DNA of 64,000 nt. Source: Doris montereyensis (lineage: Eukaryota; Mollusca; Gastropoda; Nudibranchia; Dorididae). The stretch is taken from positions 293,501 through 357,500 of the forward strand of contig JAXRKP010000209.1 in assembly GCA_037039925.1 (NCBI GenBank), read 5' to 3'. Each line of letters begins with the position of its first letter. Positions within the stretch are counted from its first letter, which is position 1. A model generated the notes under the pieces. It saw only the letters and a program-made list of their open reading frames with translations, was not told where the DNA came from and ran no database searches. The position numbers were made by a program, and so were the translations under genes. Of this stretch, positions 1-11,082 are shown one piece after another.

Positions 1-2677
1 CAGCCCAGCAATGAAGTGCCCCCTTTCCAGTAGGTTGCTGTTCGATGGCAAGGCACTGCTTTGCATAAAATTGAGATGTAAGTAAGCTAATTCAGAATCG
101 ACATGTGACAATAAAACAATTTTTTTTACAAGTAAGATGTTTTGGTTTTTTTGTTGTTGTCCATAATGGACCATTAGTTCATCTATTTTAGTTTAGTAAG
201 CTTTGAAAAGAAAAAATGGTCTCATAGAATACATTTTAAGTTTAAGCCTTGTTGAGTTGTGAATTTATTCATTATTTTGTCTCTTTGCCTGTTCTAAGAT
301 ATACTGGGACTATGCGATAAACAGCTTATTCTGCTTGCCACTTTTAGACTATTTATTTATTTACATATTTATTAATGCAAGGACCTAAGTGTTCATATAT
401 GTCTTACAAGTCAAGCTACATCAGTCAAAAGTACTGAGGAATGGATTGATATTTAAAAGTGATCTACGACAGAAAGAACAGACTAAACAATTTCTTGGTG
501 GAGTTGTCACTTATTGTTGTTTATCACTTTTGACTTTACTGCTTGTATTATTTAATAATATAAAATTTCCTTCTTTAGTCTTTTATTTTATGAACAAGAC
601 GATTTAAAAAAAAAAGATTTTAGTAATTGAATAAGTTATGAAAAATATGATTCATTAGTACTGTGAAAAACTTGTGTATTGACAATTAAGATCATCTGGG
701 ATCTCAATTTATGATGTTTCAAGTTAAAAATTCTTGAAGCTTTCATTAATCTGTAATGCAATGAATTAGGTGTGTAAATTGAATGCTACAGGTATCTTTG
801 AACATTTTTATAATTGTTCTCGTCGGTTTTGTATATTTTCATTTGCTTGCGTAAATTTATTTCATGTTAGTATCATTCAGTTCTAAATTGTTTCAAGTTA
901 GCTCTCATGAATGCTGAACTCATTCAGTATAGTTATTGGATATTCATATCGGTTTTGGTTGTGTGTTTTGGGTTTTTCTTCATTTATTTCATTTGAATTT
1001 TTTAACATTGTTTACTTTATTTAGAGAGAGGAACATTTTTATTTCCCTTCCACTCCCAGATTTATAATGAGTGAATGTTTCACGTTGTTTTTCCTTTCAT
1101 TTGGGTCCTTGTCTTGTATTTCATATGGGTCCTTGTATATTGGGGAAATTCCATTTTGACTTTTAACTTAAATCCTCTTAATCCTATTCCTCCATTTACT
1201 CAACATAGTATGTATATACAAATATATCAAATGCTAATCACTATGTGATTGTGGTATTGTTGTGTACTTAATTGAGGTTCATACTTTTTGGTGTTTGTTT
1301 AGAAATATTTTACTTGCATTAGTTGAAGCAAAAGTTAATTGAAACTGCACAGCTTCATAATGTCATCAAAATTTATGAAGTTATTTACTCATTTCAACGG
1401 GTTTTTTTCTTAGCTTCAGCAGTATTTACTAAGTATTAAATTATATTTTTTATTACCGATTCACTGCTAGTTGGAGACTAATGCTGGTAAAGATTAAAAG
1501 TGGGTGGTAGTAAACATGTTACTGCTGCTACATCAGTGAGGAAAAGTGTCATTCTCAGTCAGGTTTATGTATATCTCATGACAATAATAATGAATTGTTG
1601 TCACTTCAGTACTCGGGTAAGCGAATTATTTAAGGCTTACGCCACTAGAGAAATTATTAAACCCTCTGCATTCCTTCTATTGAAAAACATTCCCTAAAGA
1701 GGAACATTAAAACCAATGTTAAAAATAAAGAGAAATTGTGACTCTACCTTATAAAAAACAAAGAATTTTAAATCCTGGTTTTATTCTTATTTACTTGATC
1801 CCTCACCCCCCTCCCCCCAAAAAAAAACAAAAACTACATTTACTTCCACATAGGAAACGATTTTAACATGTGCAATATTATTTAAAAATAATGACATCTT
1901 CATCACTTCATGCTCCATGTCTCAAGGTTTTCTTAATATAGTGGAAATTTTTAGTCATCTTTACAATGATAAAGTTTAAATATTTATTGATTTGCCATTC
2001 TGTTCAGCTCTGTATTTTCAATTTTTTATACTTTTTTTGTCATTCATGCTCTAGTCTTTTTTGTCTTTTTGCAATATCTTTGTAGCGAATAAACACTTTG
2101 TGGTTATGCATCCAAGGCACAGACATTCTTCTACTGTGACCTAGTGACCATGACGCTGGGCATAATTAATTTATTCATCATAATCAATATATTTTACAAT
2201 AACGGAACTATCATGCAATTTGATTCTTGAATCAATTTAGTTTCATTTCATATTAGAGTCTTCTTTATGAAACAGCCCATACCCCTGCCTGCTTTTCCTG
2301 CTGTCATAAAAATAATAAAACACAAAAACTGTTTCAATTGTAAAAGAAGAATAACTTGGTTTTCTTTGTCTTTATAATGTTGTTTCTTGTAAAAATTAAT
2401 AAAATTATATATCATTGGCTCTGTAAAGACTGTGAGTGTGTGTATTCTAATGACTATTTATATCAGGAGTAAGAATAGTAAAAATGTGGATGTTTGTTTC
2501 ATTTAGAATCAGTTACTTCAATTTTTCAATACAAGTATTAGCTACACAGGCACCCAATGATGCCCAGGTGTACCTATCAATATTATTATTTCCCAAAATT
2601 TAACTCTTTTAACCCTTGGATTAAATAATAATTACCGCCATTGGATTCCTCGTAGATTTATAATTTTTCCTAGAAAA
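1..2677. other. AT-rich sequence with no recognised gene
   Basis: I see no coding exon, RNA gene or named repeat here. Only short random ORFs (for example 389-607 and 1500-1697) are present, with no recognisable protein similarity and no supporting splice pattern. Several AATAAA-like motifs occur (for example near 2,399). The stretch could be intergenic DNA or the 3' UTR of a gene to the left; the sequence alone does not decide. Confidence 0.5.
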
Positions 2678-2811
2678 CTTTCTTTCTTTCTTTATTAGTT
2701 CCCATTCTACCTTCCGGTGTATGGGTTTTAGATGCCTGAAATGATCTTTCTCCAGGCTGCCTTGTCCTGACATTTTCTGTTTCCTTCGGTGAAAGTTAAA
2801 TTTCTTTTCGT

Positions 2812-4976
2812 TTATGCCTCTTTTATATCTTCTTCCCACTTTCTCCGAGGTCTACCTTTTGGTCTTTTACCTTGAGTTTTAGCACTGTATACTGATTTAG
2901 CTATTCTATTGTCATTTATTCTGTTAACATGCCCAAACCATCTCAGTTGATTCATTTCTATCTTAGTTTTTATGCTATCTGCTTTGGTTTGATCTCTTAT
3001 TGTTGTGTTTCTGATTTTGTCCCTTTTAGTGTTCCCTAGTACTCTTCTTAGATATTTCATTTCGGCTGCTTGCACTCTACTGTATTCCCTACTGTCTAAG
3101 GTCCAGGTTTCACTGCCATAGAGGAGAGTAAGACAATAAACTGTGTTATATACTGCTATTTTGGTTTTTGTTGACAATTCTTGTTTACCTACAAATGCCT
3201 TTCCTAGATGGTTATATATTGCACTTGCCTTTTGGATTCTCTGGTTGATTTCTTCTCTTAGTTTTCCCTCTGAGTTAATCATTACTCCTAAGTAATTGTA
3301 GCTTTGAACTTGATCTAAATTCTCCTTGCCTATTTTAAGATTTTGTGTTTTAGCTTCCCTAGTTACTAGCATTGTTTTGGTTTTCTTTGAATTTACTCTC
3401 ATTCCTCTTTTATTGAATTCATTATTCATTATGTTGAAATTTGACTGGAGGTCCTTTTCTGATTTTCCAAACAGAATTAAATCATCAGCAAATGAAAGCA
3501 TTGATACATTTACTGGTTTGAGCTTCCACATACTTACATTTATTTTTTTCGTGTTTGAGGATGCCTTTGCGACTGAATCCATAAATGTGATAAACAAAAG
3601 AGGACTAAGGATACAACCCTGTCTTACTCCTATATCTACATCAAATTCTGCAGATACATTTCCAGCTACTCTCATTGCACATGTTGGTTTATTGTAAAAA
3701 CTTTTAATGGCTTCTATTAAATTTTGCTCTACGTTGTGTTCTTTTAAGGAATGCCATAGTTCGTCCCTCCTCACAGTGTCAAATGCCTTTTGTAAGTCAA
3801 TAAAACAGAGGTGCAAGTCAATGTTTCTCTCAAGGAATTTTTCTATTGTTTGTCTAATTGTAAATATGTGATCTTGTACACTTCTACCTGGTCTAAATCC
3901 ACTCTGGTGTTCTTCAATCTGATCCTCTAATCTTTTCCTTAGTCTCATTTCCAGAATACTGGCATACACTTTCCTGGTACGCTAAGTAGTGATATCCCTC
4001 TACAGTTTGAGCATTCCATGGTTGATCCTTTCTTGTGTATTGGTACTACCGTTCCCTGTTTCAGTCGTTGGCACCTGTTTGACTTCCATGCTTGTTGACA
4101 TATTGCATGTAGTAGTTTGTCTGCCTCTCTCCCTTGGTTTTTAATCATTTCTGGATAAACTTGATCTGCTCCTGGGACTTTTTCTAATTTCACTTTTCTT
4201 ATAGCTGTTTGAAGTTCTTCCATTGAGATATCTACATCTTCAGCTGTCTCATCTCGATTACTTGTTACTCTTAATAATTGATCTGTACTCCTTGTTTCAT
4301 ATGTTCTGGAGGGATTATGTAATTGTTGAAAATACTTCCTCCACGTTTCCATGATTTCACGGTCTCCTTTCATTATTTCTCCTTTGGCATTCTTAATTTG
4401 TCGTATTGGGCATGCTTTGGTCTTTCTCATGCTCTTCATTGCTCCCCAGAACAGCTTTTGATTTCCATGATAGCTTTCTTGAAGTCTTTGTTCAAACTCT
4501 TCCCACTGATCCTGTTTAGCTTTCCTAACTTCCTCTTTGGCGATAGTTCTTTTACTCACATAATCTATCCTATCCTCTGGTCTCTTTGTTTGCAAGTATT
4601 TCTTCGAGGCATCTTTCTTTTCTTTCATCTTAGTCTTGACATGCTCATTCCACCATGCTGTCCTTTTCCTATCTCCTTTAATTTGTTTCCTACCACAGAC
4701 CTCTTCAGTACAACTGAGAAGTGTTTCTTTATATATTTGCCACTTTTCTTCTATTGTGCTTTCCTTCAGATCCATCTGCCTTTCACTGATAGATCTTTTT
4801 ATCCTGGATTGGTATATTTGTTTTACTGTTGGTTTATTTAGTTCTTCTATTTTGAGTTTAGTAGCTTTCTTCTGTTTCCTTTTCTGTTTGTTTTCTTCAG
4901 TTAATAATCTCATTTTGGCTATCACTAGGTGGTGATCACTAAATATTTCAGCTCCTCTGTTTACTCTTGCATCCAA
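2812..4976 (-). pseudogene. LINE copy 1 reverse transcriptase (broken)
   Basis: Two overlapping minus-strand frames (3,945-4,976 and 2,812-3,969) cover the linker, reverse transcriptase and C-terminal region. Recognisable RT motifs are QSGFRPGRSVQDH, FIDLQKAFDTV (first catalytic Asp), [13 protein letters not shown] and SFADDLILFG (the catalytic FADD). These are followed by [18 protein letters not shown] and the C-terminal [10 protein letters not shown]...GRPRRKW segment typical of RTE-like LINEs. The frame changes in the overlap near 3,960, where one G appears to be missing relative to the continuous protein. The gene is therefore inactive as written, although every catalytic motif is intact. 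Confidence 0.85.
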
Positions 4977-5045
4977 TGTACTGCAAAAAAAGGGAGCTGC
5001 TAACTATTATGTAGTCTATGATTGATTTTTCACATCTGTCTTCAT

Positions 5046-5683
5046 TTACTCTTGTATATTTGTGGATATCTTTGTGAGGAAAAATGTGTAAGCTATTTTC
5101 ATGTTATTCTTTAGGTAAAAATCTATTAGTCTCTCTCCATTTGGAGAAGTTGTTGTCTCTCTTTCTTTACCTATTACTCCTCCTGATGTTTCTACATTGT
5201 TGCCTACTCTAGCGTTTAAATCTCCTAAAATCATTAATTCCTGTTTGGGTTTGAGATTCTCTGCAGCTATTTGTAAATCGTTTTCGAAGATATCTTTATC
5301 TTCTTTGGTAGCATCTTCGTTTGGTCCATAAGCTATTAATAATTTAATTTCTCTTCTTTTTGGTTTAATATTTACCTGTAATAGCTGTGGGCTTCTGAAT
5401 TTCCAACTTTTTAGTAGCATTTCTTGCCTTTTATGAATTAGGAGGCCTACTCCCGCTCTAGCTCTATCTTTGAATCTACTCCTGAGAAGATTAAAGTATG
5501 ATTTGGTCCTACATTTTCTATTCCTTGTCCTTTTTTCTTTGTTTCTGTAATAGCCAAAATGTCTACTTTGAATTTTTCCATTTCTTCAGCTAATTGTAAC
5601 TCCTTTCCATTAATTGCCCTAACATTCCATGTTCCAAAAATCACAGTCCGTGTTCTTTTCCAGAGTCGTCTTCGAAAGTTCAA
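5046..5683 (-). pseudogene. LINE copy 1 endonuclease region (broken)
   Basis: Two minus-strand reading frames (5,447-5,683 and 5,046-5,420) together encode an exonuclease-endonuclease-phosphatase type domain. Visible motifs are GTWNVR near the start (nucleic-acid/metal site region), ITETKKKG (the catalytic Glu of the ETK motif), AYGPNED, and GDLNARVG (the conserved GDFN-like motif). The two parts are separated by a frameshift near 5,460-5,480. There, copy 2 at 22.76 kb has one extra base (gacat against gaat), so copy 1 has lost one base. In an active element this domain nicks target DNA for target-primed reverse transcription. Confidence 0.8.
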
Positions 5684-5802
5684 GCCGGGTATATCATTGT
5701 ATATATTACTTTGAATCAGGTTGTTTTGGATAAGCAGGGGATTGGCCCACTGTACCCTAGGTAGATGGTGGGGCTGCCACCTTGAGGCCCCCTACCAGGC
5801 CT

Positions 5803-6002
5803 TGTTATTTTCTGTTAGGGTTAACTTCTTTAGCCTTTAGTCATTCAAGACCAGCCTGCAAGGCAGCAGGTTATTTTATGTCAAGGTTAACTCCCTTAGC
5901 CTTTGGTCAGTCAAGACCGGCATGCAAGACAGCAGGTTGTTTTCTTTCAGGTTTAACTCCCTTAGCCTTTGGTCAGCCAAGACTTGCCTGCAAGGCAGCA
6001 GG
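5803..6002 (-). repeat. Tandem monomers in the LINE copy 1 5' leader
   Basis: About three head-to-tail units of roughly 65 bp. Units start with GGTTAACTCCCTTAGCC-like sequence at 5,819, 5,885 and 5,950, and each ends with CCTGCAAGGCAGCAGG-like sequence. The equivalent leader of LINE copy 2 (23,109-23,230) has only two units. The array precedes the endonuclease on the element's sense strand, so it occupies the expected promoter position. Confidence 0.8.
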
Positions 6003-6244
6003 AGACTCGTGGATGGCGGGATCATCTACTCCCCATACAGGTGCTTACCTGTCCACTGCCTGGATCCTAGAAAGCTTTGTTCTAAATTTGGCATTTTGCT
6101 TCATAAACCCTTTACAAAATTAGAAAAAGCAACCGAAGCCCTGTTACTATGTCAAGAATCCCCTCCTTTAAAAAAACGAAAAAACCCCAACAAAACCTTT
6201 GTTATAGGATTTGAACCCACATCAACTGCATCATATAACATGTA

Positions 6245-7010
6245 CAGTCGACTTTGGTTTATTGTAACTCGGTTAATCGCAATTTCCGCTTAATCACAAC
6301 TTTTCCCAAAATCAGAATTAATTCTATATAAAAGTCACTGGCTAATCTAACCCAAATCACTTCGGATAATCACAACTCTAGCGACATCTTGCCTCAGATT
6401 TTCGATCGGCTTCTTTCTAATTTTACACTTGTCTAACCAGTGCTTGCATGTGTACATTGCCATTACCTAATAACCGTAATGTTACAATGGCCTTACTGTC
6501 GTGACAGTGATTGTGGATCTAGAACTAGAAGGCAGTAAAAGGCGCAATCGGCCTTGCATAGAGAAACTCAGACAGCTGGGCGGCGTAGTATTGTATGATA
6601 CAATAAGTAACATAGGATTGTCCCCAGCCAATAAGCCGAGTCGGCTGCCGACCGATCACTCAGATCAGAGGGAGTGGCATCACTTATCACATACTGCACG
6701 CGTTGTAGTTAACCACACAACTAGTACTAGCTTACCACACGGAATGAATTGAATTACTGTAGTATGCTTTTCTGGCTGTGTAGTATCTGTTTGAAGGCAT
6801 ACACATTTTAAATAGATGGGAATATTCATGACTGTCCCAAGTCTTTGAAACTTAGAGGGCAAAGCTATCTATGTAAAAGATATTGTAACAGATAACCTAG
6901 TCACCAAGTACTCAAATCAAATGACCCTAAATTAAAATATTGGGCCCACAGTGGAATCCTCTTTATCGCAACTTTAGATAATTGCAACCATTTGCTACTT
7001 CCGTCATGTT
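6245..7010. mobile_element. Possible pogo/Tigger-type MITE remnant
   Basis: At 6,245 the sequence CAGTCGACTTTGG is followed by repeated TAACTCGGTTAATCGCAA- and TTAATCACAAC-like words. At about 6,952 CAGTGGAATCC is followed by TTTATCGCAACTTTAG and later GTTGCGATTAAT. Ends of this style, with internally repeated TTAATCG-like words, are typical of pogo/Tigger elements. I could not pair two clean terminal inverted repeats, so the limits are approximate. No transposase is present. Confidence 0.3.
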
Positions 7011-8335
7011 GCGATTAATACTTACAATTACATTACCTAGATTACTGTGCCACGTTCACTTCAAGGGCCTTCATGGAGGATGGATTCAAAGTGACTTCAG
7101 AGCCAGAATTAGATTAAGATCTTTAGGTGTGTAAATGTAATGTTATGTAATCAATTAGATCTATGTGACCTTACTGGAATGCACTTAGGTCTATGTACAG
7201 ATCGAAAGATGCGATCGTTCTAAAGATCAAAAGGCACATTTGTAACTTTCATGAAATCATAGAATATTTGAGCCTGATCTGTTGAGGAATAAAGACGCTA
7301 GGTCGGATTCCATTCTTGATTGTCTGTGTGTATTTATACAATATAAGTAGATTTTTTAATGAAAATTTGTATTTTATAGTTTTAGATTCTTTTTATATTT
7401 TAGAATGTTTATGAATTATTAGGACCATATTTCAGGGATTATTTAAATTTAAAAGTGAGGCACTGGTACTAAAGTGAAGGACTAAAGTTGAAGTGAGAAA
7501 TCAGAGACAATGACAAAACATTTCATATATCAATATCAGTAAAAAGTATGATCCAGTTAGATTGATGACATTATCGACATACTTTTATCGTTCAGTCGAC
7601 AAATGCCCTGAAGTAAGAGGAGCGCTGTGGTTGTTGTGGAGTCACAGAAAATGGTACACCGTACGTATGATCTATTACTATTACTATGAAATCAGCAATT
7701 TATGGAGGCGATCCAAGCACGGGAAACAATTCGTTTGACACTTGGACTTGGACAGATATCACAAAAAAATGTGACATTGTGTGTGATTAAATTGACAATT
7801 AACATCCAGTCTCTTTCCAACAATTTAGTACATGTACTATGTACTGTGGACATTGAAAGTGAAACTGAAAGGACTGGGCATATCATGTCAAGAAAAAGGT
7901 TGAGATATGAGGAAAGATAAATGATGTGGGACTAATGCTTGGTGATACTGTCCGTGATACATAGTTCAGAGTCAGCCAAATGATGTAAAGAGAGCTGTTG
8001 CAAGTTGCCTGATGATGTGGAAATGTGTGTGTGTGTGTGTGTGTGTGTGTTTTTCATCACACTGTTGACTAAATATCATAATTATACTAATTACTAATTA
8101 TAGGCCTACATATAAATCCCTAAATGATAGGGGTTGAAGTTAAAATGTGTCGACATAAAAGTAAGACTAGTAAGAGGTGGGAAAGGAAAAGAGGTTGCTT
8201 TTATATTGATATGTAATAATATGTATTTTGTTATAAATAAAAATGGGACTTGAAAAATGAATCAGCTAAAGAAGTGTTGACTAAAACTAAAACTAAAAGC
8301 AGGATGCCCATTAAAGTACCGGTATAGTGTAGAGA

Positions 8336-8880
8336 CAAACAGTGATTCAAGGGGCATGTCGAAAGTGAAGGGAGCGTAGTTAGCTCGGTTGGTAGCAGGC
8401 TTTCTTTTCATGGGGAGGCGATGAGTGCTGATGCAGAGGTCACAGGTTCAATCCCCATGGTGGCCAAGGTTTTTTCTGTCTAATCTTTGTATTTGTCTTT
8501 ATTTAATGTCAATTCATTCACTTTCAGTATGGTGTAAGTGTAATGAATTTACTTTGAGACAGCTGCAAGGTCATGAAGTTTGAATCCTAATTTTGCTAGT
8601 GCTAGGCCTAACATATATGTAGTGCCCCTAGGTAAAAAATATATTTCAAGGTTAAATTGTAAAGTTTTTCCTCACTTCACCCAGGTGCGGATGGGTTCCT
8701 GCAACAGCTACTACTAACAGACCCAGGGGAGTTTCGATCATGTATTGTCTGTACCCGCCTAGATTTTAAAAGCCTGGATAAGCTCTAGCTCTATGGGCCA
8801 TTCTGCATTTAGGCCTTGAAGGAACTTCCACTTATTTTCAGATTGATTTCCTTTATCAGGAAATAGGTCACATCATTTTT
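8336..8880 (+). mobile_element. tRNA-derived SINE-like element
   Basis: The segment 8,371-8,465 has a pol III promoter layout: an A-box-like TAGCTCGGTTGG at 8,381-8,392 and a B-box-like GGTTCAATCCC at 8,445-8,455. The spacing is close to that in tRNA genes, but no full cloverleaf can be drawn, so this is a SINE head or tRNA pseudogene rather than a tRNA. The downstream stretch to about 8,880 looks like SINE body, but its end is not defined. About 33 bp at its start (8,336-8,370) recur at 63,228-63,260, which supports a dispersed repeat. Confidence 0.5.
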
Positions 8881-9255
8881 CCTGACACAAACATAGTACT
8901 AAATATTGTGCGATATAATTTGAGATTGTTATAACGAAATACTTCAATGGCTTATACTAGTTATACTACTACCAAAATATATGCTTATAGCAAAAGGGAT
9001 TTTCCAGCTCTATTCATCTTCTTTTTTCGTTATAAGCAAAGATAGATCTAGATATCTCGATGCGCACAGTTAACTTCCACTCTGCGTTTATTCTTACTGA
9101 AAGAATAACAAAAGGCGGTGTGTTGAAAGATGGGGCATGTGACAGTGCTGTGTACGGAAATCACCGGGTTAGCCTATTCCTCCATCAGCCTTCCACTCTC
9201 ACTCAGCCTACGGGTCCTCAACTTCAATTTTTGTTAACAGGGTACTGTACTGTTA

Positions 9256-9960
9256 GGTCTACTGTGGCATTGTTCACATTGAAACTGATCTTGTTTGTCT
9301 TTCATGTGATTCAGGTCTACTGTGGCATTGTTCACATTGAAACTGATCTTGTATGTCTTTCATGTGATTCAAGGTCTACTGTGGCATTGTTCGCATTGAA
9401 ACTGATCTTGTTTGTCTTTCACTTTCATGTGATTCAGGTCTACTGTGGCATTGTTCATATTGAAACTGATCTTGTTTGTCTTTCACTTTCATGATTCAGG
9501 TCTACTGTGGCATTGTTCGCATTGAAACTGATCTTGTTTGTCTTTCACTTTCATGTGATTCAGGTCTACTGTGGCATTGTTCGCATTGAAACTGATCTTG
9601 TTTGTCTTTCATGTGATTCAATCAGTAACCATCATCATCGTTTTTGTGTGTTTGTTTGTTTGTGTGATTCAGGTCTACTGTGGCATTGTTCACATTGAAA
9701 CTGATCTTGTTTGTCTTTCATGTGATTCAGGTCTACTGTGGCATTGTTCACATTGAAACTGATCTTGTTTGTCTTTTCATGTGATTCAGGTCTACTGTGG
9801 CATTGTTCACATTGCAAAACTGATCTTGTTTGTCTTTCATGTGATTCAACCAGTAACCATCATCATTGTTTTTGTGTGTTTGTTTGTTTGTGTGATTCAG
9901 GTCTACTGTGGCATTGTTCACATTGACGCTGATCTTGTTTGTCTTTCATGTGATTCAACC
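9256..9960 (+). repeat. Tandem array, about 10 units of 58-64 bp, with an interspersed second monomer
   Basis: Units begin with GGTCTACTGTGGCATTGTTC and end with CTTTCATGTGATTCA. Starts are at about 9,256, 9,313, 9,373, 9,436, 9,497, 9,562, 9,669, 9,728, 9,787 and 9,899. A second element of roughly 50 bp (AACCATCATCATCG followed by TTTGTGTG) follows some units, near 9,627, 9,853 and 9,963, so the array has two monomer kinds. Open frames through it (for example 9,060-9,494) are by-products of the repeat and not genes. Confidence 0.85.
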
Positions 9961-10003
9961 AGTAACCATCATCATCGTTTTGTGTGTGTTTGTTTGTTTG
10001 TGT

Positions 10004-10445
10004 GCGTACACCTGCATGTGTTTCTGTGTGAGTGGGAAGAGGGGAATGTGACTCCAATGTGAGTGATCGTCGCTCAGTGTCTACCTATCATCACAGTGTG
10101 TGTGTGTGTGTGCGCATGGACCTGCATGCGTTTTTGTGTAGGGAATGTGGACGATCATCTCTCAGGTTATGTCACCACGTGTGTCTTGTTTGTGTGCATG
10201 CACCAGCATGCGGTTTTATGGGGGGTGTGTGGGGCGATCGTCACTCAGGCTCTACCATCACATGCTTGTTTTTGTGTGTGCACCTGCATGCGTTGTTGTG
10301 TATGAGTGAGGAATATGGGCAATCACGCTCAGGTTCTATCATCACATGTGTCTGTGCGTGTACCTGCATGCATTTTTGTGTAAGTATGAGTGGGGAGAGG
10401 GGAATGTGGCGATCGCCACTCTGGTTCTTTCATCACACGTCTATG
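10004..10445 (+). repeat. Degenerate tandem array, about five units of 85-100 bp
   Basis: Each unit contains a CACCTGCATGCGTTTTTGTG-like core, then GGAATGTGG, then GCGATCGTCACTCAGG-like sequence and CTATCATCACATG. The array directly follows the 9,256-9,960 array. Units are diverged and contain short TG runs. Confidence 0.7.
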
Positions 10446-10820
10446 TCACAATGAATGATTGTTAATCCACAGAAGTAAGTTAATAATGTTTCTTTAACGT
10501 TTTTGCTTTTTATTTTTTAATCTTAATAACAAAGCAATGATCTCTGAGTTACAACAAAATAGCGATATAAATTAATGAGGAAAAAAATTGTCGTGTCACC
10601 AACATTTTGTTATAACTGTGTTTGAGTTAGTTCTTTCCCTTTTTCGCACTTGTGCTCTCTTCTTTGTTCTCTATTGTCTCACGTCAACAAACAAACCTTC
10701 TTTTGTTCACACAGCCGAATATAACATAAGCAGTAAATGATTTCTGTCTAACAAATTATCTTTTATCCTGTCACACAAACAACTGAATAAAATTGAATGC
10801 CAAGTGAATGGATTAAGTCT

Positions 10821-10826
10821 TTTATT
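10821..10826 (-). promoter_or_regulatory. Candidate polyadenylation signal of COPG
   Basis: AATAAA on the minus strand, about 260 bp downstream of the COPG stop codon at 11,083-11,085. This would give a 3' UTR of roughly 280 bases. No other strong signal lies between it and the stop. Confidence 0.5.
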
Positions 10827-11082
10827 TTTTATCATTGATAAATATTACTATCACATTGTTTATAGCTTGTTTCTAGCTAAAAAAAACAACCCCCAAAAAT
10901 AACAAAATTTGAATTTTATAACAGAGAAAAAGCCACAGAAAATACAGTAATATGAAATTTTAACCACTTATGTAAATCGACAAGGAAAAGAAAAAGAAAA
11001 CAGAAAAAGTTCTTGATTCATAATACCGGTACGCTAAAACATGCATGCCTTGGTGTGTTTCTTCTGTACCGCACAAGAAAGT

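Larger units (their letters stand above)
2678..6063 (-). mobile_element. RTE-like non-LTR retrotransposon (LINE), copy 1, near full length
   Basis: An element of about 3.4 kb on the minus strand. Its 5' boundary at 6,063 is set by the point where similarity to the copy at 21.4-23.3 kb stops. Its 3' end is a CTTT-type short tandem repeat (GAAA on the element's sense strand) near 2,678, as is common for RTE-type elements. From 5' to 3' it has a tandem-monomer leader (about 5,803-6,002), an apurinic-type endonuclease (5,683 to 5,046) and a reverse transcriptase with C-terminal domain (4,976 to 2,812). Length, domain order and the simple-repeat tail fit the RTE clade, and the endonuclease resembles the BovB/CFDP2-like type; the clade call is inference. 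The reading frame is broken in several places by single-base changes, so as written it is inactive. It lies downstream of COPG in the same orientation. Confidence 0.85.

Noticed and set aside
8371..8465. Functional tRNA gene
   Set aside because: A- and B-box-like sequences are present, but no acceptor stem or cloverleaf pairing can be drawn, and it is embedded in SINE-like sequence.
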